DNA of 63,568 bases from an uncultured Myxococcaceae bacterium (GCA_945952225.1 CAMFHP010000037.1:1-63568); one strand, 5' to 3'; counted from the first letter of the stretch, positions 35,179-43,956 are shown. A program made the numbers and translations. The notes: generated by a model from the letters alone, not told the origin.

Positions 35179-35406
35179 ATGGCACCTCCGCGCAGCACCC
35201 CGATGCCGTTCACGCTCGTCTCGACGGCCGACGAGCCCCCCCGCACCGCCGTGGCCGACTGGCTCGCCGAAGACCACGGCGACCTCGACGTGCACGACTG
35301 GGCCACCGACGCCGCCGACCGCGTGCTCGCGCGCCTTCGCACGGCGCACGGACTCCCCGCCCCCGACGCCGCAACGGGCGCCTTCCGCGCGAGCCGCGCG
35401 GGCTGA
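35179..35406 (+). CDS. Small protein directly after ECF sigma factor
   Basis: A 75-residue acidic protein with no transmembrane segment. It has a helical stretch (TDAADRVLARLRTAHGLPAP). It begins one base after the sigma factor stop, suggesting coupled translation. It could be a very small regulator or anti-sigma partner, but no motif supports that. Moderate confidence that it is translated. Confidence 0.5.
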   Translation: MAPPRSTPMPFTLVSTADEPPRTAVADWLAEDHGDLDVHDWATDAADRVLARLRTAHGLPAPDAATGAFRASRAG

Positions 35407-35464
35407 GTCGCCGACCGAACGCAACGCGCCACCCCCCTCCATCGCCCCCTCGAACGCACGGCCC

Positions 35465-36247
35465 GTGTCTGACGAACGCGAACCCCTCGTCCGCCGACTC
35501 GGCCGCGGCGCACTCGACGTCGCCGGTCAGGTGGGCGGCGTCACGCTCCTCGCGCTGCGCCTCGCCCGTCGCCTCGTTCCACCGCGCCTCGACGGCCCCG
35601 AGCTCCTTCGCAACCTCCACAAGATGGGCGTGCGCTCGCTCCCGATCGTGGGCGTCACGGCGCTCTTCGTGGGCGCGATCATGGTGGTGCAGGCAGGCGT
35701 GCTCATCCGTCGCTTCGGCGCCGAAGGCCTGCTCGGGTGGGGCGCGGGCTTCGCCACGTTGCGCGAGGTCGGGCCCATTCTCATCGCGCTGATGTTCTCG
35801 GGACGCGTGGGCGCCAACAACACCGCGGAGCTCGGCACCATGACCGTCACCGAGCAGATCGACGCGCTCAGCACGCTGGCCATCGACCCGCTCTCGTACC
35901 TCATCCTCCCGCGGGTCATCTCGATGGTCGTGATGCTCTTCGTGCTCACGATCTTCGGCGACGTGCTCTCTCTTGTGGGCGCCGCGTACACGGGCCGCGC
36001 GCTCCTCGGCGTCAGCGTCGCCACGTTCTGGAACGGCCTGCTCGAAGCAATCCGCGTGTGGGATCTCGCCACCGGGCTCATCAAGAGCGCGCTCTTCGGG
36101 CTCATCATCGCGCTCTCGAGCTGCCACTACGGACTCACGGTGACGGGCGGCGCGCCGGGCGTGGGACGCGCGGTGAACGCCTCGGTGGTCGCGAGCGCGA
36201 CGGGCGTGTTCGTCACCGACTACTTCTCGACCTACGTGCTCCAGTGA
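35465..36247 (+). CDS. MlaE-family ABC transporter permease (first)
   Basis: A 260-residue inner-membrane protein with about five membrane segments and the MlaE signature LREVGPILIALMFSGRVGANN...AELGTMTVTEQIDAL. MlaE permeases move phospholipids between membranes with MlaF ATPase and an MCE protein. The start is GTG 35465. The stop overlaps the next permease start as GTGA, so the two permeases are co-translated. They may form a heterodimer in place of the usual homodimer. Confidence 0.93.
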   Translation: MSDEREPLVRRLGRGALDVAGQVGGVTLLALRLARRLVPPRLDGPELLRNLHKMGVRSLPIVGVTALFVGAIMVVQAGVLIRRFGAEGLLGWGAGFATLREVGPILIALMFSGRVGANNTAELGTMTVTEQIDALSTLAIDPLSYLILPRVISMVVMLFVLTIFGDVLSLVGAAYTGRALLGVSVATFWNGLLEAIRVWDLATGLIKSALFGLIIALSSCHYGLTVTGGAPGVGRAVNASVVASATGVFVTDYFSTYVLQ

Positions 36248-37044
36248 GCGACGAGCGCGCCACGCACCGCCTCGCCCGCGACGTGGGACGCACGGCGCTC
36301 GAACTCACGGCCGCCGCGCGCTCGCTGTGGGCGGTGCTCAACCGCACGCTCTACTGGACGATCCGCGGCCCTGCGGAGCCCGGCGCGGCCGTGCGCGCGT
36401 GCTTCGAGATCGGCAACCGATCGGTGTTCTTCCTCTCGGTCACCATGGGGTTCATCGGGATGATCCTGGTGTTCCAGAGCGCGCTCCAGGCGCTGCGCGT
36501 GGTGCCCGACCTCACGATGCTCGGGGCCACGTACCTCGAAGTGCTCGTGCGCGACCTCGCGGCCTCCATCGGCGCGATGATGCTCGCGACGCGCGTGGGC
36601 GCGGGCATCGCCGCCGAGATCGGAAGCATGGTGGTCACCGAACAGGTCGACGCGCTTCGCATGTGCGGCGTCGACCCGGTGAACTACCTCATCGTGCCGC
36701 GCTTCAAGGCCTCGCTCGTGATGACGGGCGTGCTGATCCTGTGGGCCGGGGCGGTGAGCTTCGCGGCCGGCGCGGCCACGGCGTACTTCATGTTCGACGT
36801 GAACCTCGCGACCTTCGCGAACCCCGTGCTGCTCGACCGCGGCGACGTGCTCATCGGACTCGCGAAGTGCGTGGCCTACGGCGCCGCGATCCCCGTGGTG
36901 TCGGGTTGGTGCGGCCTCGACACGATGGGCGGCTCCGAGGGTGTGGGCTGGGCGACGACGCGCGCGGTGGTGAACAGCTCGCTCGCGGTCATCGTGCTGA
37001 ACTTCATCATCTCCAGCGTGGGCTTCGTGCTCTTTCCCACGTAG
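36244..37044 (+). CDS. MlaE-family ABC transporter permease (second)
   Basis: A 266-residue protein with the same fold as the previous gene: LVRDLAASIGAMMLATRVGAGIAAEIGSM then VTEQVDALRMCGVDPVNYLI. It is diverged from the first copy rather than a recent duplicate. GTG 36244 overlaps the upstream stop. It converges with the RpoH-like sigma factor 23 bp away. The related MCE protein and ATPase are on the opposite strand 2-4 kb downstream. Confidence 0.93.
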   Translation: MSDERATHRLARDVGRTALELTAAARSLWAVLNRTLYWTIRGPAEPGAAVRACFEIGNRSVFFLSVTMGFIGMILVFQSALQALRVVPDLTMLGATYLEVLVRDLAASIGAMMLATRVGAGIAAEIGSMVVTEQVDALRMCGVDPVNYLIVPRFKASLVMTGVLILWAGAVSFAAGAATAYFMFDVNLATFANPVLLDRGDVLIGLAKCVAYGAAIPVVSGWCGLDTMGGSEGVGWATTRAVVNSSLAVIVLNFIISSVGFVLFPT

Positions 37045-37067
37045 GCGACGCGCTCACACGATCCCGC

Positions 37068-37916
37068 TCACGCGGCCTGGTCGCGCAGGTCGCCGAGGCG
37101 CTGCAGGAGCTTCTTCTTCGCGCGCGCTTCGAGCTGCCGCGCGCGCTCGCGCGACACGCCGAGGCGTCGGCCGATCTCGGCGAGCGACATCTCGTCGTCG
37201 GCCATCATCCGCTGCTCGACGATGAAGCGCTCGCGACGGTCGAGGGCCTCCACCGCGGTGCGCACGCGACCATCGAGGAGCCACGCGCGGGTGCGCGCAT
37301 CGAGGGCTTCATCCTGCGGCGCCGAGGTGTCTTCGAGCAGGTCGAGAGCCGTGGTGTGGCTGTCGTCGAACACGCTCACGTCGAGCGACACGTCGCGGCT
37401 CTCGAGGCGCTGGAGCATCTCGGTCACGCGCTCCTCCGAGGTGCCGAGCTGCTGCGCGAGTTCGGTCACCGCGGCGTCGCGCTCGGCCACCATGCCCGAG
37501 AGGCGCGCGCGCTCGCGCCGCAGCCGGAAGAACACCTTGGAGCGGAGCGCGCCGCTGCCGCTCCCCACGAGGCTCCAGCTTCGGATCACGAGGTTCAGAA
37601 TGAACGCGCGCATCCAGTAGGCCGCGTACGTGACGAAGCGCGTGCCCTTGTCGGGATCGAACTTCCGCACCGCGGTCACGAGCCCGAGGTTGCCCTCTGC
37701 GATGAGGTCCGCGAGGCGGATGTCGTACCGGCGATACGTCGCCGCGATGGAGACCGCGTAGCGCAGGTTCGCCCGCACGAGACGCTCCGCAGCCAGCTCA
37801 TCACGGCCGTCGCGCACGCGCAGGGCGAGCTCGTGTTCGTCTTCGCGCGAGAGCTGCGGAATCTCCCGCACCCGCGTGATGTACCGTGAGATCGCCTCGT
37901 CGCCGTCGCGCGCCAT
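37068..37916 (-). CDS. RpoH-like sigma-70 family factor
   Basis: A 282-residue sigma factor: region 1.2/2 LSREDEHELALRVRDG, RLVRANLRYAVSIAATYRRY, DLIAEGNLGLVTAVRKFDP, then FVTYAAYWMRAFILNLVIRS (RpoH-box-like position), and region 4 MSLAEIGRRLGVSRERARQL. Length and order fit sigma-32/RpoH-type factors. ATG 37916 has AGAGGAG 7 bases upstream; a longer frame to 38075 lacks sigma homology. A sigma-54-like promoter lies upstream (38002-38017). Confidence 0.9.
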   Translation of the reverse strand: MARDGDEAISRYITRVREIPQLSREDEHELALRVRDGRDELAAERLVRANLRYAVSIAATYRRYDIRLADLIAEGNLGLVTAVRKFDPDKGTRFVTYAAYWMRAFILNLVIRSWSLVGSGSGALRSKVFFRLRRERARLSGMVAERDAAVTELAQQLGTSEERVTEMLQRLESRDVSLDVSVFDDSHTTALDLLEDTSAPQDEALDARTRAWLLDGRVRTAVEALDRRERFIVEQRMMADDEMSLAEIGRRLGVSRERARQLEARAKKKLLQRLGDLRDQAA

Positions 37917-38001
37917 CGTGAGCTCCTCTGCCGCCGCGGCGGCCGAAGAAGGGCTGGTGGGTCTGCGAGACCGACGGATTACCGGCCTCGCAATCTCCCA
38001 T

Positions 38002-38017
38002 GGCAGGCAACGTGCCA
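38002..38017 (-). promoter_or_regulatory. Candidate sigma-54 promoter for RpoH-like sigma gene
   Basis: On the minus strand TGGCACGTTGCCTGCC keeps the GG and GC dinucleotides at -24/-12 spacing, with the full TGGCACG block matched and TGC at -12. Two of the twelve consensus bases differ. It leaves about 75 bases of leader to ATG 37916. Confidence 0.5.
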
Positions 38018-38115
38018 CGCGGGATTTGCCGCGATTTTCATCGCATCCGCGCTCCCCCATGCGGCGCGCGGCCACACCTGTGGCGAAAACGTGTGGGAGG
38101 GGATGGCGCGAACGC

Positions 38116-39381
38116 TCACCCGAGAAAGCCGCGCTCCACCGAGGCGTAGTCGGCGACCACGTCGAGGCGCGCGAGCACCGAGTAGAAGCCGAACTGAAGT
38201 CGGTTCATGAAGACCATGTTGGGCGGCAGCGCGACGGCGTTGCTCTCGGACTTGAACGCCGCGCGCCCGATCTCGCGGAGGTCGCGCACGAGGCCCGCCA
38301 CGTAGGGGCGCTCGATGCGGTACGGCGATTCGAAGAGCGGCGCGAAACACCGTCGGGTGTAGACCACGACGCGCTCCTCGTGGGAGCCGCGGCGCGTGCC
38401 GAGCAGGTCGATCACGGCGCGCGAGAAGGCCGCCTCGTCACGGGCTACGGCCGCGCGGTGCATCACGCGCGCACGCTCCATGTGTTCGGGGTCGAGGGGC
38501 TGCACGCACCCGAAGTCGAGGAACGCGATGCCCCCGTCGTCGTGCAGGAGGTAGTTCCCCGGGTGCGGGTCGGCGTTGAACATCCCGCCCACGAGCGTTC
38601 CGCGGAACACGAAGCGCCACATCGTCTCGGCCCACACCGCGCGCAGCGCCTCGGGCTTCGAAGCGGCCTCGTCGAGCGAGAGCCCGCGCATGAACGTCGT
38701 CGTCAGCACGCGCTTCGACGAGCGATCACGGATCACCTTCGGAATGCGCACCCTCGGATCATCGGCGTGAAAGCGCGCGAAGGCCTCGGTGCGATCTGCT
38801 TCGAGCCCGTAGTCGAGCTCTTCGAGAAAGCGCTGCCGGATCTCTTCGTAGGTGCGCTTCGTCTCCAGCGCCTTCGGGCTCACCGCGCCGAGCATCACCT
38901 GCAGCGATCCCGCGTTGTCGAGGTCGCTCTCGACCGCGCGGTCGATGCCCGCGTGCTGCACCTTCACGGCGACCTCGGTCCCATCGGTCAGCGTCGCGCG
39001 ATGCACCTGCCCGATGGACGCGCTCGCGATGGGCCGCTCCTCCCACGTCGCGAAGAGCCGCTCGGGCTCGTCGCCGAGGTCTTCGCGCAGCACGCGTCGA
39101 ACGTCCTCGGGTGACGACGTAGGCGCCGCCGAACGCAGCACGCGCAGCGCCCCCTCGTAGGCGCCGTGATGCTCCTCGGGCACCACGCCGTCGACGTAGC
39201 TGGCCATCTGCCCGACCTTGGCCGCGAGGCCGCGCATCGAGCCCAGCACCTCCGCGGCCTGCTTCGCCGCGGCCTGGTGCGCGTCGCCCGAGAGCACCGC
39301 GTTGGCACCGGCCTTCACCCCCAGCGAGGCGAGGCGTGCGAGGCGGCTCAATCGACCTTCAGGGAGCTTCTTGGGATCCAT
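38116..39381 (-). CDS. ABC1/UbiB (AarF-type) atypical kinase
   Basis: A 421-residue protein with the family signature AAKVGQMASYVDG (the KxGQ motif), the Ala-rich ASASIGQVHRA, ADPHPGNYLLH and FLDFGCVQ. UbiB/ADCK proteins have protein-kinase folds acting as ATPases in ubiquinone and lipid metabolism. It precedes a sigma factor and follows the MCE gene on the same strand. A role linked to membrane lipids would fit the neighbourhood but is not proven. Confidence 0.9.
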   Translation of the reverse strand: MDPKKLPEGRLSRLARLASLGVKAGANAVLSGDAHQAAAKQAAEVLGSMRGLAAKVGQMASYVDGVVPEEHHGAYEGALRVLRSAAPTSSPEDVRRVLREDLGDEPERLFATWEERPIASASIGQVHRATLTDGTEVAVKVQHAGIDRAVESDLDNAGSLQVMLGAVSPKALETKRTYEEIRQRFLEELDYGLEADRTEAFARFHADDPRVRIPKVIRDRSSKRVLTTTFMRGLSLDEAASKPEALRAVWAETMWRFVFRGTLVGGMFNADPHPGNYLLHDDGGIAFLDFGCVQPLDPEHMERARVMHRAAVARDEAAFSRAVIDLLGTRRGSHEERVVVYTRRCFAPLFESPYRIERPYVAGLVRDLREIGRAAFKSESNAVALPPNMVFMNRLQFGFYSVLARLDVVADYASVERGFLG

Positions 39382-39448
39382 TCGTCCGTGTCGTCTCGCG
39401 CGGCTTCTGTGGGGCCCGACGCGCGTCGCGTCCAGCGGGCGTCGGCGC

Positions 39449-40471
39449 TCACTCGCGCCAGAAGAACTTCCAGGGGTTGTGCTTGAGGTCGCGCACCATC
39501 TCCTGCAGGTCGTCGTAGAGCTCCTCGTCCATCAACAGCGCGCCCACGGTGCCCTGCCCCGCACGCACCCGCGCGCTCACGGCCTGCGCGTCGCCCGCGA
39601 TGGCATTGGCCCGCGCGCTGAGCGAGCGCACGTCACGGAGCGTCGCCTGGAGATCCGCGATCTGCGCGTCGCCGCCCACGCCCTGCGCGATGTGATCGAG
39701 GCGTCCCATGAGCGCCCGCGCGTCGCGCGCCAGCGGAGGAACATCGCGCTCGATGCTCGCGAGCACGTTCTCCGCGCGGTTCACGATGCGCCGCGCCTGG
39801 GGGCCGTCGACGTAGCGCTCGCGGGCCGCGTTCACGAGCCCGTCGGCGTCGCGCACCGCGCGGTCTGCATCATCGAGGAGCCCGTCGATGCGCGGGCCGT
39901 TGCGGCGCAGCAGGTCGTTGGTGTTGTGCAGCACGCCTGCGAGGTCGTCGACCATGCCGCCGAGCTCGCGACGGTTCGCGCGAATGGCCGTGACCGTGTC
40001 GTCGAGGAGCGCGTAGGCCCGCGCCACGAAGAGGTCGATGCGCGGCGGGTCGATGCCCTCCACCGGACGATCGAGGCGCGCCACAGGCTGCGACGCGCTC
40101 CCCGGATCGATCGCGAGAAACTGCTCGCCCAGCACGCCCTGCGTGGTGACGAAGAACTCCGCGTCGCTGTGGATCTCGTTGCGGTACCGCGCATCGACCT
40201 CGGCGTGCACGCGCACGAGCGAGGCGCGTCCCGTCGTGGGATCGACACGAGCGCCGCGGAATTCGAGGCGGTCGACGGTGCCCACGCGCACACCCGCGAT
40301 CTTCACGGGCGCGCCGGGCTGAATGCCCCCGGGGTTGTTGAAATCGACGGACACCGTGAACCGCTGGCCGAAGCGGATGCCGCCCATCGCGAGCACGAGC
40401 GCCACGAGGAGCCCGACCCCCACGAGGATCAACCCGCCAACCTTCACCTCCAACGCGCGTTCACCGGCCAT
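39449..40471 (-). CDS. MCE-domain lipid-transport protein (MlaD-like)
   Basis: A 340-residue protein: single N-terminal membrane anchor (LILVGVGLLVALVLAMGG), one MCE domain (VSVDFNNPGGIQPGAPVKIAGVRVG), then a long helical tail (about 165-320) expected to form a coiled bundle or tunnel. It is periplasmic. It lies 55 bp after the MlaF gene on the same strand, so the two form an MlaFD unit. The permeases are about 2.4 kb away on the opposite strand. Confidence 0.92.
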   Translation of the reverse strand: MAGERALEVKVGGLILVGVGLLVALVLAMGGIRFGQRFTVSVDFNNPGGIQPGAPVKIAGVRVGTVDRLEFRGARVDPTTGRASLVRVHAEVDARYRNEIHSDAEFFVTTQGVLGEQFLAIDPGSASQPVARLDRPVEGIDPPRIDLFVARAYALLDDTVTAIRANRRELGGMVDDLAGVLHNTNDLLRRNGPRIDGLLDDADRAVRDADGLVNAARERYVDGPQARRIVNRAENVLASIERDVPPLARDARALMGRLDHIAQGVGGDAQIADLQATLRDVRSLSARANAIAGDAQAVSARVRAGQGTVGALLMDEELYDDLQEMVRDLKHNPWKFFWRE

Positions 40472-40526
40472 CGCGCGCGGAGGATACCGACACGGCGCGT
40501 CCGCACAATGGCGACGCGCGGTGCGG

Positions 40527-41270
40527 TCACACCTCCATCGGCCCTTCGGCGAGGCCGCGGGTGAACTGCTGCACGATGGGGTCGTCGCTCTGGCGAAAGT
40601 CGTCGCGCGATCCCACGAGGCGCAGATTGCCCTTGTAGAGAAACGCGATGCGGTCGGCAATCGAGAAGATCGACACGAGGTCGTGCGACACCACGATGCT
40701 CGTCACGCCGAGCTTGTCCGAGAGCTCGCGAATGAGCCGATCCACGCGGCGCGCGCTCACGGGGTCGAGCGACGTGGTGGGCTCGTCGAAGAGCACGTAG
40801 CGGGGGTTCACCGTGAGGGCGCGCGCGATGGCCACGCGCTTGCGCATGCCGTCACCGAGCTCCGAGGGATAGCGGTCGGCGTAGGCGCGCATGTGCACCG
40901 CGTCGAGGCGCTTCAAGGCCTCACCGAGCGCGTCGCGTTGTGAGAGGCCGCCGTGCTTGCGGAGCGGGAGCGCCACGTTCTCGGCGCAGGTCATCGAGTC
41001 GAAGAGCGTCGCGTGCTGAAAGACCATCGCGCAGACCTTCCGCACCCGGTAGAGCGAGGCCTCGTCGAGGCGCGAGACGTCTTCGCCGTCGAGCCAGATC
41101 TCGCCCGCGTCGGGCTTGAGGAGCCCGATGAGGTGCTTGATGAGCACGCTCTTTCCCGCGCCCGACGAGCCGATGAGAAACTGCACGTCGCCGTCGCGGA
41201 TCGTCAGGTCGATGCCGTTGAGCACGGTCTTCGGCCCGAAGCTCTTGCGAATGCCCCGGAACTCGATCAC
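40527..41270 (-). CDS. MlaF-like ABC ATPase with non-canonical signature motif
   Basis: A 247-residue protein: Walker A GSSGAGKS, Q-loop FQHATLFD, Walker B YVLFDEP, and the C-terminal PIVQQFTRGLAEGPMEV typical of MlaF. The ABC signature reads ELGDGMRKR, where LSGG is normal, so the first Gly-Gly is altered. The rest of the ATPase looks intact. Transcribed before the MCE gene. Compare the canonical LSGGQ of the 26832 ATPase. Confidence 0.92.
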   Translation of the reverse strand: MIEFRGIRKSFGPKTVLNGIDLTIRDGDVQFLIGSSGAGKSVLIKHLIGLLKPDAGEIWLDGEDVSRLDEASLYRVRKVCAMVFQHATLFDSMTCAENVALPLRKHGGLSQRDALGEALKRLDAVHMRAYADRYPSELGDGMRKRVAIARALTVNPRYVLFDEPTTSLDPVSARRVDRLIRELSDKLGVTSIVVSHDLVSIFSIADRIAFLYKGNLRLVGSRDDFRQSDDPIVQQFTRGLAEGPMEV

Positions 41271-41316
41271 GGCGCGACGCTACCACAACGTGCCTATTTT
41301 CAAGGGCCTCGCGGGG

Positions 41317-41345
41317 TTGACATACTCTGTCCGTCAGAGAATTGC
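41317..41345 (+). promoter_or_regulatory. Promoter-like site with inverted repeat upstream of ssb
   Basis: TTGACA at 41317-41322 is a perfect -35; 17 bases later comes a weak -10 (AATTGC). The spacer contains CTCTG-N5-CAGAG (41325-41339), a perfect inverted repeat in operator position. The leader to ssb is about 70 bases. A DNA-damage type repressor is possible; no LexA consensus match is claimed. Confidence 0.5.
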
Positions 41346-41418
41346 GGTGCGCGGAGGGCCCACGGTACGGTCGCACGACCCGTAGAACCGACCGCGCGAC
41401 GGACGCGGGGAGGACGTC

Positions 41419-41982
41419 ATGGCTGAAGGACTCAACAAGGCAATGTTGATCGGCAACCTGGGTGCCGATCCCGAACTCCGCTCGACGACGAACGGCCGCG
41501 CGCGCCTCACGCTGCGCCTCGCGACCACCGAGTCGTACATGGATCAGAACAAGCAGCGGCAGGAGGTCACCCACTGGCACAACGTGGTGCTGTGGGGCCC
41601 GCGCGCCGAGGCGCTCTCCAAGCTGCTCTCGAAGGGCAGCCGCATCTACGTCGAGGGCCGCATCGAGACGCGCTCGTACGAAGACAAAGACGGCGTGAAG
41701 CGCTCGGCCACCGACGTCGTGGCGCAGAACATCATCCTCCTCGATGGACGCCGCGGTGAGGGTGGTGGCGGCGGCGGTGGCGGTGGCTTCAGCGGCGGTG
41801 GTGGTGGTGGTGGAGGCGGCGGCTTCCAGCGCGGTGGCGGCGGTGGCGGCGGCGGTGGTGGATACGGCGGTGGCGGTGGCGGCGGACGTCAGGCCCCTGC
41901 GCCCCGTCGCGACGACGCGCACGACATGCCCCCCGACGACTTCGGCGGCGGCGGCGGCAGCGACGACGACATCCCGTTCTGA
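41419..41982 (+). CDS. ssb: Single-stranded DNA-binding protein
   Basis: A 187-residue protein. The OB fold is in residues ~1-110 (NKAMLIGNLGADPELRST, THWHNVVLWG, SRIYVEGRIETRSY). A glycine-rich linker of about 45 residues follows, and the acidic tip ends DDDIPF, the conserved tail that binds repair and replication partners. The start is ATG 41419 after GGGGAGG. Single-gene unit with its own promoter-like site. Confidence 0.97.
   Translation: MAEGLNKAMLIGNLGADPELRSTTNGRARLTLRLATTESYMDQNKQRQEVTHWHNVVLWGPRAEALSKLLSKGSRIYVEGRIETRSYEDKDGVKRSATDVVAQNIILLDGRRGEGGGGGGGGGFSGGGGGGGGGGFQRGGGGGGGGGGYGGGGGGGRQAPAPRRDDAHDMPPDDFGGGGGSDDDIPF
41759..41888 (+). repeat. GGTGGC-type low-complexity tract encoding SSB linker
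   Basis: Runs of GGTGGCGG-type triplets encode nearly pure glycine with a few Phe, Tyr and Gln. Slippage-prone sequence; it explains the long false ORFs on other frames. Confidence 0.9.
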
Positions 41983-42031
41983 GTCGCATTGCGTACGCGG
42001 CGCGGCGACGAATCGACGTAGTCTCCGCGCC

Positions 42032-43000
42032 GTGCGACGCGCCCTCCTCGGCGCCCTCGCGATCGTGTGTCTGCCGTGGCTCGCCGCGGCCACCGGCACC
42101 GTCGACGACGTGCGCTACAAGATCAAATCGAACGACGGCAACCTCTGGGCGGATCGCTACCGCGCGGGGCGCCTCATGCGCGGCCAGTGCGGCCGTCGAT
42201 GCATCGCCTTCACCTTCGACGATGGGCCCAACTGGGAGACCACGCCGAGGCTCCTCGACGAGCTCGATCGGCGGCACCTCCGTGCGACGTTCTTCGTCAC
42301 GGGGCACCGCATGGATGGCGACGGCGACGTGGCGCTGCGCAACCGTGAGGTGCTCGCGCGGGCGTGGCGTACGGGCCATCTGGTGGGCAACCACACGTAC
42401 CACCACGACCTCATGGACACGATGGACGAGCCCACGCTGCGCTTCGAGATCGACCGCACGGAGGCGCTCATCCGCGAGGTCATCGGCGTGCGGCCGTTCC
42501 TCTTTCGTGCGCCGTACGGGGCGCTCCATCACCCGCGGGCCGTGCGTGAGGTGTTCTCGCGCGGATACACCCCGGTGTTCTGGGCGATGGACTCCAACGA
42601 CTGGCGCGTGAACTCCGCGCAGGGCGTCTACGACAACGTGATCGCCGAGCTCGCCCGCTCGCCCAACGGCGGCGTGCTGCTCATGCACGACACGCTGCCG
42701 TGGAGCGTCGCGGCCTTTCCGCGCATCGTCGACGAGATCGAGCGGCGCAACGCGGCCTTCATCGCGCGCGGCGAAGCTCCCTACGAGATCGTGGGCCTCG
42801 ACCGCTTCTACACGCCCCTCGTGCCCGACGCGCGCTCGCCCTCCGCAGGCACGGCGACCCCGCGCGCACGCCCCCGCGACCGTGAAATGACGAACGCCCC
42901 TGACACCTCCCACGCGGGGAGATGCAGGGGCGTCGTGGGCCGTCACCGCCAGGGTGAAGACCGCGCCGGGCTTCAGCGGCCCGGGGCGTTGCCGAAGTAG
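42032..43000 (+). CDS. NodB-type polysaccharide deacetylase
   Basis: A 322-residue exported enzyme, GTG start and signal-like RRALLGALAIVCLPWLAAA. Motifs of the NodB fold in order: AFTFDDGPNW (metal Asp), GNHTYHHDLM (two metal His), FRAPYGALHH, WAMDSNDWR and GVLLMHD. It removes N-acetyl groups from a polysaccharide (chitin/peptidoglycan-like) in the envelope. The last ~45 codons run through a hairpin and into the convergent gene. They are Arg/Pro-rich and unlike a folded domain, so the natural end may have been extended by loss of an earlier stop. Confidence 0.88.
   Translation: MRRALLGALAIVCLPWLAAATGTVDDVRYKIKSNDGNLWADRYRAGRLMRGQCGRRCIAFTFDDGPNWETTPRLLDELDRRHLRATFFVTGHRMDGDGDVALRNREVLARAWRTGHLVGNHTYHHDLMDTMDEPTLRFEIDRTEALIREVIGVRPFLFRAPYGALHHPRAVREVFSRGYTPVFWAMDSNDWRVNSAQGVYDNVIAELARSPNGGVLLMHDTLPWSVAAFPRIVDEIERRNAAFIARGEAPYEIVGLDRFYTPLVPDARSPSAGTATPRARPRDREMTNAPDTSHAGRCRGVVGRHRQGEDRAGLQRPGALPK
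42894..42933. terminator. Hairpin between convergent deacetylase and outer-membrane protein genes
   Basis: ACGCCCCTG pairs with CAGGGGCGT as outer stem and CTCCC with GGGAG as inner stem, with a 5-base loop. It sits between two convergent genes and likely ends transcription in both directions. The T-run is weak on either strand. The deacetylase frame runs through it. Confidence 0.6.
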
Positions 43001-43860
43001 TAGATCACGCTGATCGCGCCGCTCAGGATGTCGCCGAGGCTGTAGTTCGGGCCCACCGTGGTGCCGAGGCCGAAGGATCCCTGCGTGGCCGTAGACGGGA
43101 GCTGCGTAGCGCGCGGCACAGACTCGAGCGTCGCCGAGGTGTACCGAAGCTGCAGACCGAACTGAGCCTGCAGCGCGAGTTGCGGGATTCCGATGAACCC
43201 GAACTGCAGTTCGGCGGCGGCGTTGGCGCCGAGCGTAAGCTGGAACGAGCGACCCGAGTTGTCGACCGTCGTGGTCGCAGTGTTGCCCGTCGTGATCGAG
43301 GAGGTCGCGAAGTGGAAGCCGAGGAGGGGCGAGAGGTTGATCGACAGGTGCTTCGACTCTGCCAGCATGATCGGAAGCCCCACCTGGAGACCGATGCCGA
43401 AGAAGTTTGGTACATCCGTGTTGGTCGTGTTGGTGCCCATAGTCGTCGGCACGGTGACCGACGAACTGCCCGACGAGAATCCGATCGAGAGCCCGCCCTC
43501 GATGCCCAGACCGTTGCTGAGCCAGTAGCGCGCGCCCACCGTGTGGAGCGTCGCGTTGCCTCCCGTCACCCCCATCGCACCCGAAGGCGAGCCGATGGTC
43601 AGGTTGTTCTGCGTGCCAGCATAACCGGGGAGGCCACCTCCCGCGCCGCCGAGCACGGCCATCGTGGTCGTACCGAAGTAGCGGAGGCCCATGTGGCCGA
43701 CGACCTGCGAGTGGTCCGTCGCGCCCGACGTATCGGTGATCGAGCCGCCCGACGAGCCGCCCGACGAAGCCCCCGACGAGCCGCCGAGGTCCTGCGCGCT
43801 CACCGCCGACGTCGCCATCGCGAGGGCAGCGCCCACCATGATCGAAAGAACAGAACGCAT
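42973..43860 (-). CDS. Putative outer-membrane beta-barrel protein
   Basis: A 295-residue protein with signal peptide (VGAALAMATSAVSA) and a Gly/Ser-rich start after cleavage. Alternating hydrophobic strands follow (LGIEGGLSIGFSSG, AELQFGFIGIPQLALQAQFG), closing on a strand ISVIYYFGN near the C-terminus. This fits a small outer-membrane barrel (porin-like). ATG 43860 chosen; a GTG at 43872 and ATG at 43869 are possible. The promoter at 43957-43985 drives it. Confidence 0.78.
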   Translation of the reverse strand: MRSVLSIMVGAALAMATSAVSAQDLGGSSGASSGGSSGGSITDTSGATDHSQVVGHMGLRYFGTTTMAVLGGAGGGLPGYAGTQNNLTIGSPSGAMGVTGGNATLHTVGARYWLSNGLGIEGGLSIGFSSGSSSVTVPTTMGTNTTNTDVPNFFGIGLQVGLPIMLAESKHLSINLSPLLGFHFATSSITTGNTATTTVDNSGRSFQLTLGANAAAELQFGFIGIPQLALQAQFGLQLRYTSATLESVPRATQLPSTATQGSFGLGTTVGPNYSLGDILSGAISVIYYFGNAPGR

Positions 43861-43956
43861 GTCCGTCATCACCTTGTGTTTTGCGTTGAAAACTCTGCGG
43901 CGGTGCGCTGCTCCAACCCGGGGCCTCCCTGAGGGCGCAGGGCACCGCGCGGCGCA

